Origin: Actinacidiphila acididurans
GTDB taxonomy: Bacteria; Actinomycetota; Actinomycetes; Streptomycetales; Streptomycetaceae
DNA: 64,000 nt
Assembly (NCBI RefSeq): GCF_016918855.1
Contig: NZ_JADKYB010000026.1
Span: 62,001-126,000 of the forward strand
Direction of reading: 5' to 3'
Translations under genes and position numbers: made by a program
In this document: one piece after another, positions 59,792 through 64,000 of the stretch
Numbering within the stretch: the first letter of the stretch is position 1
Layout: each line of letters starts with the position of its first letter
The notes under the pieces: model-generated
Seen by the model: only the letters and a program-made list of their open reading frames with translations
The model's database searches: none
What the model was told of the DNA's origin: nothing

Positions 59792-61165
59792 GTGACCCGC
59801 GACGACGCACCCTCCGGCCGGCGGCGCCGGATCCCGCGGCCGCCCGAGTGGGCGGGCCGCAATTTCCGGCTGCTGGCCGGGGCGTCGTTCATCACCAACC
59901 TCGGCAGTTCCGGCGCGCTGATCGCCGGTGCCTACGCGGTGATCGGGACCGGCGGCAGCGCGACCGACGTGGGCGTGGTGGCCGCTGCCCGCACGCTCGC
60001 GATGGTGGTGTTCCTGCTGGTGGGCGGGGCGGTCGCGGACCGGGTGCCGCGGCAGCGGGTGATGGTGACGGCCAATGCCGCCAACGCCGCCTCCCAGGGG
60101 CTGTTCGCGCTGCTGGTGCTGGCCGGGCATCCCGCGCTGTGGCAGATGGCGGCGCTGACCGCGACCGGCGGCGCGGCGCAGGCGTTCTTCTCCCCCGCGG
60201 CCGAGGGCATGCTGCTGTCCACGGTGGAGACCGCGCACGCGGGCAAGGCGTTCTCGGTGTTCCGGCTGTCCATGAACGGCGCGACCATCGGCGGTGCGGC
60301 GCTGGGCGGCGCCCTGGTGGCGGCGGTCGGCCCGGGCTGGGTGCTGGCGGTGGACGCGGCGGGCTTCGCGGTGGCGGGGAGCATGCGGTCCCGGCTGGAC
60401 GTACCGGCCGCGGAACGGACCACCGCGCGGCGCGGCTTCCTGCGCGAACTGCACGAGGGCTGGCGCGAGGTCGCCTCCCGGTCCTGGCTGTGGGGCATCG
60501 TGGTGCAGTTCTCGGTGGTCAACGGCGTGGTCGCGGCCTGCCAGTCGGTGTACGGACCGGTGGTCGCCCGGGAACACCTGGGCGGGGCGGGGCCCTGGGG
60601 CCTGGCACTGGCCGCCGAGGGCGTCGGCACGGTCGGCGGCGGTCTGCTGATGATCCGCTGGAGGCCGCGCCGGATCCTGCTGGTGGGCACGCTCGGCGTC
60701 TTCCCGCTGGCGCTCCCGGCCGCGGCACTCGCCCTGGCGCTGCCCTGGCCGGTGCTGGCCCTGGTGATGCTGGCCTCGGGTGTGGCCATCGAGGTGTTCG
60801 CGGTCGGCTGGATGCTGGCGCTGCACCAGGAGATCCCCGAGGAGAAGATGTCGCGGGTCTCGGCGTACGACTGGCTGGGCTCGGTGGCGATGACTCCGCT
60901 GGCCCTGGCGCTGGCCGGTCCCGCGGCGGCCGCCTTCGGCCGGACCGCGGCGCTGTGGGGCGCGGCCGCGCTGGTGGTCCTGCTGACCGGGGCGGTGCTG
61001 CTGCTGCCGGAGGTACGGCGCCTGGAGCGCGCCGGGCACAAGCCGTCGCGGGTGACCGCCGCGGCGGACGACCTGGTGCCGGCCGGCCCGCCGGCCGCCG
61101 CGGGTCAGCCAACGGTGAAGGCGCCGTCGGGCGGCTCGGGCGAAGGCAGCGCGGCGTCGTCGTAG
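59792..61165 (+). CDS. MFS transporter (multidrug/siderophore efflux type)
   Basis: A 457-residue major facilitator with about 12 hydrophobic segments, beginning NFRLLAGASFITNLGSSGALIAGAYAV and carrying the loop 2-3 motif GGAVADRVPRQRVM. This is the MFS_3/EntS-like group, whose substrates are drugs or siderophores. The GTG at 59792 removes a spurious extension that would translate part of the tandem repeat. TAGTCC lies a few bases upstream, suggesting leaderless expression. The last 61 bases overlap the convergent gene. Confidence 0.87.
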   Translation: MTRDDAPSGRRRRIPRPPEWAGRNFRLLAGASFITNLGSSGALIAGAYAVIGTGGSATDVGVVAAARTLAMVVFLLVGGAVADRVPRQRVMVTANAANAASQGLFALLVLAGHPALWQMAALTATGGAAQAFFSPAAEGMLLSTVETAHAGKAFSVFRLSMNGATIGGAALGGALVAAVGPGWVLAVDAAGFAVAGSMRSRLDVPAAERTTARRGFLRELHEGWREVASRSWLWGIVVQFSVVNGVVAACQSVYGPVVAREHLGGAGPWGLALAAEGVGTVGGGLLMIRWRPRRILLVGTLGVFPLALPAAALALALPWPVLALVMLASGVAIEVFAVGWMLALHQEIPEEKMSRVSAYDWLGSVAMTPLALALAGPAAAAFGRTAALWGAAALVVLLTGAVLLLPEVRRLERAGHKPSRVTAAADDLVPAGPPAAAGQPTVKAPSGGSGEGSAASS

Positions 61166-62004
61166 ACCGGCTCGCCGGTCAGCGCCGCCAGCGACTCACC
61201 CGCGACCACCCGGGCCGGGAAGGCGTCACCCGCGCACAGCCGGGCGATCGCGTCCAGCGGCAGGGGCCGGCCGAGGCGGGCGGCGAGCACCGCGTTGCCG
61301 AACCGGCGGCCGCGCAGCACCCCCGGTTCGGCGATCAGGCACAGGTCGGCCGCCGACCCGAACGCCTCGTGAACCGTGGCCAGTTGACCACCGAGGAAGG
61401 AAAAGGGAGCGGCGTCGGCGATGTTGGCGGTGTACAGCCCGCCGGGCCGCAGCACCCGGCGGATCCCGGCGGCGAACTCCACCGACGTCAGGTGCGCGGG
61501 CACCCGCGAGCCGCCGAAGACGTCGACCACGACGGCGTCGGCGCTGCCGTCCGGCGCCGCGGCCAGCCACTCCCGCGCGTCCCGGGTGTGCACGGTGACC
61601 GCCTCGCCGGCCGGCGGGAGGTGCTCGGCCACCAGCGCGGCCAGGGCCCGGTCCGCCTCGACCACCTGCTGCCGGATTCCCGGCCGGGTCCGGTCCAGAC
61701 GCCGGGGCAGCGCCATCGCGCCGCCGCCGAGGTGCACCACGTCGAGGCCACCGGGGCGGACCGTAGCGCCGGAATCGGCCGGTTCGTCCGAGGGGACGTC
61801 CCCGCCGGGCAGCACCGACTCCAGGACGTGGGCGATCCGCTGGGCGTACTCGAACTCCAGGTACTCGGGGTCGTCCAGGTCGACGTACGACTGCGGCGCG
61901 CCGTCCACGGTCAGCAGCCACGCACGCGGCCGGTCGATGTCGGGCAGCAGCTTGGCGGTCCCGAAGTCGACGGTCCGGGTGACGGGGACGGGCTCGTGGG
62001 TCAC
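61105..62004 (-). CDS. Spermidine synthase-like methyltransferase-fold protein
   Basis: A 299-residue Rossmann-fold protein of the spermidine-synthase-like family. Landmarks are LDDPEYLEFEYAQRIAHVLES, VVHLGGGAMALPRRL, VVEADRALAALV, VVVDVFGGSRVPAHLT and RRVLRPGGLYTANIAD. Streptomycetes carry several such proteins, often without proven aminopropyltransferase activity. GTG start with no Shine-Dalgarno sequence. Its 3' end overlaps the MFS gene tail to tail. Confidence 0.82.
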   Translation of the reverse strand: MTHEPVPVTRTVDFGTAKLLPDIDRPRAWLLTVDGAPQSYVDLDDPEYLEFEYAQRIAHVLESVLPGGDVPSDEPADSGATVRPGGLDVVHLGGGAMALPRRLDRTRPGIRQQVVEADRALAALVAEHLPPAGEAVTVHTRDAREWLAAAPDGSADAVVVDVFGGSRVPAHLTSVEFAAGIRRVLRPGGLYTANIADAAPFSFLGGQLATVHEAFGSAADLCLIAEPGVLRGRRFGNAVLAARLGRPLPLDAIARLCAGDAFPARVVAGESLAALTGEPVYDDAALPSPEPPDGAFTVG

Positions 62005-62274
62005 CGGTGAATTGTCCCAGACCCGCAGTTCAGCACCGCTTCACCCGCTGGTTCACCCTCCGGTGACATGCCGGAATCACAGGGGTGCCAGAATTTGTTC
62101 CGTAATTGAACTTAGCTCGCCCGATCCTCTGCCCGCCCGCTCGCCTGTAGTACAGCCCTCATGAGGTCCCGCGCCCGGCGCCGTTCGGCCGGCCGCGCCC
62201 CGCTCCCGTACGAACCCGCACCACCCTGTGCCGCTCCGTCCCCCGTACCGCTTCGTCCTTCGAAGGAATCCTCC

Positions 62275-63489
62275 ATGCCCCTGGCCATACTCGCCCTGGC
62301 GGTAAGCGCCTTCGGCATCGGCACCACGGAGTTCGTGATGATGGGCCTGCTGCCCAACGTCGCGGACGACCTCGGCACTTCGGTGCCGACCGCGGGCTAT
62401 CTGGTGTCCGCGTATGCCCTCGGTGTCGTGCTCGGCGCGCCGCTGCTCACCGCGCTCGGCGCTCGGGTGCCGCGCAAGCGGATGCTCCTGCTGCTGATGG
62501 GCCTGTTCACCCTCGGCAACCTCGCCTCGGCCTTCGCGCCGGGCTACGCCGCCCTGCTCGCCGGGCGGTTCCTGGCCGGGCTGCCGCACGGCGCCTTCTT
62601 CGGGGTCGGCGCGGTGGTCGCCTCCCGGATGGTCGCCGAGGAGCGCCGGGCCCGGGCGGTCGCGGCGATGTTCCTCGGCCTGACGGTCGCCAACATCGTC
62701 GGTGTGCCGGCCGCGACCGCGCTCGGCCAGCACCTGGGCTGGCGGGCCACCTTCCTGGTGGTGTCGGTGATCGGCCTGATCGCCCTGGCCTCGCTCGCGC
62801 TGCTGATCCCCCGGCTGCCGGAGGAGCCGCACGCCGGCGTCGCCCAGGAGATACGCGCGCTGCGCGAGCCGCAGGTGCTGCTGGGCCTGGCGACCGCGGT
62901 GTTCGGGTTCGCCGGTGTCTTCGCCGTCTACAGCTACCTGGCCTCGATGATGACCAAGGTCACCGGGTTCGCGGACTCGTCGGTGACCTTGCTGCTCGCC
63001 CTGTTCGGCCTGGGCATGACGCTCGGCGCGCTGGCCGCCGGGCCGCTGACCGACCGGGCGCTGCGTCCCACGCTCTACGGTTCGCTGGCCGCGCTGGCCG
63101 GTGTGCTGGTCGCCTTCCACTTCGCGGCCCAGTCCAAGATCGCCGCCCCGATCGGGGTGGTGGTGCTGGGGGCGGTCGGCTTCCTGACCACCACGCCGCT
63201 GCAGATGCTGGTGATGAACAAGGCCCGCCGCGCGCCCACCCTGGCCTCGGCGTCCAACCACTCGGCCTTCAACCTCGCCAACGCCGGCGGCGCCTGGCTG
63301 GGCGGCGCCGCGATCTCCGCGGGCTGGGGCTGGACCTCGCCCGCCCTGGTCGGCGCGGTCCTGGCGGTGGTGGGCCTGGGCATCGCAGTGACGGCCGGCG
63401 TACTCGACCGGCGCGCCCCGCACACCGCCTCCCACGTGGTCGCCGCGGGTGTCGCCCGCGCCCGGGAGGAGGTCACCGAAGGCGCGTGA
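62275..63489 (+). CDS. MFS transporter, DHA1 family (chloramphenicol/arabinose-efflux-like)
   Basis: A 404-residue 12-helix transporter of the drug:H+ antiporter-1 group. The first helix GIGTTEFVMMGLLPNVADDL and the loop ALGARVPRKRMLLLLM are diagnostic of CmlR/YdhP-like exporters. The ATG at 62275 follows GAAGGA at eight bases. A longer in-frame start at 62161 would add 38 polar residues before the first helix and has no ribosome binding site. Substrate unknown. Confidence 0.87.
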   Translation: MPLAILALAVSAFGIGTTEFVMMGLLPNVADDLGTSVPTAGYLVSAYALGVVLGAPLLTALGARVPRKRMLLLLMGLFTLGNLASAFAPGYAALLAGRFLAGLPHGAFFGVGAVVASRMVAEERRARAVAAMFLGLTVANIVGVPAATALGQHLGWRATFLVVSVIGLIALASLALLIPRLPEEPHAGVAQEIRALREPQVLLGLATAVFGFAGVFAVYSYLASMMTKVTGFADSSVTLLLALFGLGMTLGALAAGPLTDRALRPTLYGSLAALAGVLVAFHFAAQSKIAAPIGVVVLGAVGFLTTTPLQMLVMNKARRAPTLASASNHSAFNLANAGGAWLGGAAISAGWGWTSPALVGAVLAVVGLGIAVTAGVLDRRAPHTASHVVAAGVARAREEVTEGA

Positions 63490-63741
63490 GCCCGCGCCCG
63501 CCACGCCGGCCGCTACTGAGCCCCACCCCCGCGTACGCAGACCCCCGCACGACGCCCGCCCGTACCCCCACATCCGTCCGCCACCCCTCCGTACCCCTCC
63601 CCCGCCTGCGAACGGGTGAAGTTGACGGGCCGTCGGCGCGGTCCCGGGCGGGCGTCCGCCCGGGGCGGCCCGGGCCGGGAAACATGGGGCACGCGCCGTG
63701 CGGTGCGGTCCGGGCGGCCCCGGGAAGTGGTGAGGCGAAGC

Positions 63742-64000
63742 ATGCTGATGCGCAAGCGGCGCTGGACGGCGGGCGCCGCGGCGCAGACCGGCTTCGACGT
63801 CCTGGACGCACGGCTGCCCGCGGCCGAGGCCGCCCGGACCCTGCTGCGCAAGGCCTTCCCCGACCACTGGAGCTTCCTGCTGGGCGAACTCGCCCTGTAC
63901 AGCTTCGTCGTGCTGGTGCTGACCGGCTCGTGGCTGACGCTGTTCTTCAGCCCGGGCTCCGCGACCTCCCGTTACGCCGGCAGCTACGCCCCGCTGCGCG
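63742..64000 (+). CDS. Cytochrome b subunit of a bc1-type complex (QcrB-like), truncated by window end
   Basis: The first 86 residues are visible. After a basic N-terminus (MLMRKRRWTAG) comes LRKAFPDHWSFLLGELALYSFVVLVLTGSWLTLFF, the amphipathic helix and first membrane helix of actinobacterial QcrB, then a segment ending GSYAPLR. QcrB carries the two b haems and quinol sites of the respiratory bc1 complex. No qcrC or Rieske gene precedes it, so this may be a second copy outside the main qcrCAB operon. A GTGAGG-like site lies before the ATG. Confidence 0.82.
   Translation, partial: MLMRKRRWTAGAAAQTGFDVLDARLPAAEAARTLLRKAFPDHWSFLLGELALYSFVVLVLTGSWLTLFFSPGSATSRYAGSYAPLR

Noticed and set aside
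62161..62274. N-terminal extension or leader peptide of the DHA1 transporter
   Set aside because: It is in frame but polar, has no ribosome binding site, and would displace the first membrane helix; an attenuator role is not supported.

Overview
This is a high-GC chromosomal segment of a streptomycete (Streptomyces or a close relative in Streptomycetaceae). The evidence is coding density close to 90 percent, almost exclusive use of G/C at third codon positions, many GTG starts, and start codons placed only 6 to 9 bases after TANNNT boxes. Typical streptomycete families are present: XRE/DUF5753 with DUF397, RsbW-like ATPases, the MurT/GatD pair and NlpC/P60 under a ydaO leader. From memory, the order pfkA, tripeptidyl aminopeptidase, ureDGFCBA, bioF/bioB-bioA-bioD, purB resembles the core chromosome of S. 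coelicolor. No insertion sequence, integrase, CRISPR array, rRNA or tRNA gene was recognised.

Layout. 1-7.2 kb: the end of murT, then gatD (lipid II amidation), pfkA, a CtaG-like oxidase assembly protein, a hypothetical protein, a 54-residue membrane protein, a PlsC-type acyltransferase, a bacterial-type PARG and a YbaK-type deacylase. 7.2-14.1 kb: a secreted tripeptidyl aminopeptidase and the leftward urease operon ureA-B-C-F-G-D, with GlnR-like half-sites in front of ureA. 14.1-18.5 kb: an orphan Phd/YefM antitoxin divergent from clpP and a small partner; an NlpC/P60 hydrolase behind a c-di-AMP riboswitch and a Crp-like site; and a whiJ-type trio (RsbW-like ATPase, XRE regulator, DUF397 protein). 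18.5-23.9 kb: the biotin genes bioF (left) and bioB-bioA-bioD (right). 23.9-28.4 kb: an RHH/Fic-like toxin-antitoxin pair, an acetyltransferase, two overlapping CNNM/CBS membrane proteins and a GDSL hydrolase. 28.5-30.5 kb: a small accessory patch with a GFA protein and an epoxide-hydrolase-like enzyme carrying a TTA codon. 30.5-38.2 kb: purB-mug, a ROK regulator, a GntR regulator, an SDR reductase and a purine permease. 38.2-43 kb: an HSP90-family protein overlapping a large TPR protein. 43-54.4 kb: an ACT/GNAT membrane protein, a DUF885 peptidase, an acetyltransferase, a rhodanese/Lrp divergent pair, sbcD-sbcC, a YigZ protein and a CoA-binding protein. 54.4-64 kb: a second YbaK protein, two left-handed beta-helix proteins, DedA, a thioesterase, a secreted-domain membrane protein, a 126-bp tandem repeat, two MFS transporters, a spermidine-synthase-like protein and the start of a qcrB-like cytochrome b gene.

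Three themes stand out. First, several otherwise standard housekeeping proteins carry extra low-complexity segments: the UreF N-terminus, a CGxH octapeptide repeat at the BioB C-terminus, a 154-residue BioD tail and a ~200-residue SbcC insert. Second, candidate regulatory sites can be read directly: a GlnR-like box at ureA, TGTACA half-sites between the antitoxin and clpP, a riboswitch plus Crp-like site at nlpC, and a shared CCACAATC element in the biotin promoters. Third, many genes look leaderless. The best candidates for a less-described system are the HSP90-TPR operon and the antitoxin/clpP/unknown divergon. All functional calls rest on reading the sequence and on family knowledge; no database search was run.
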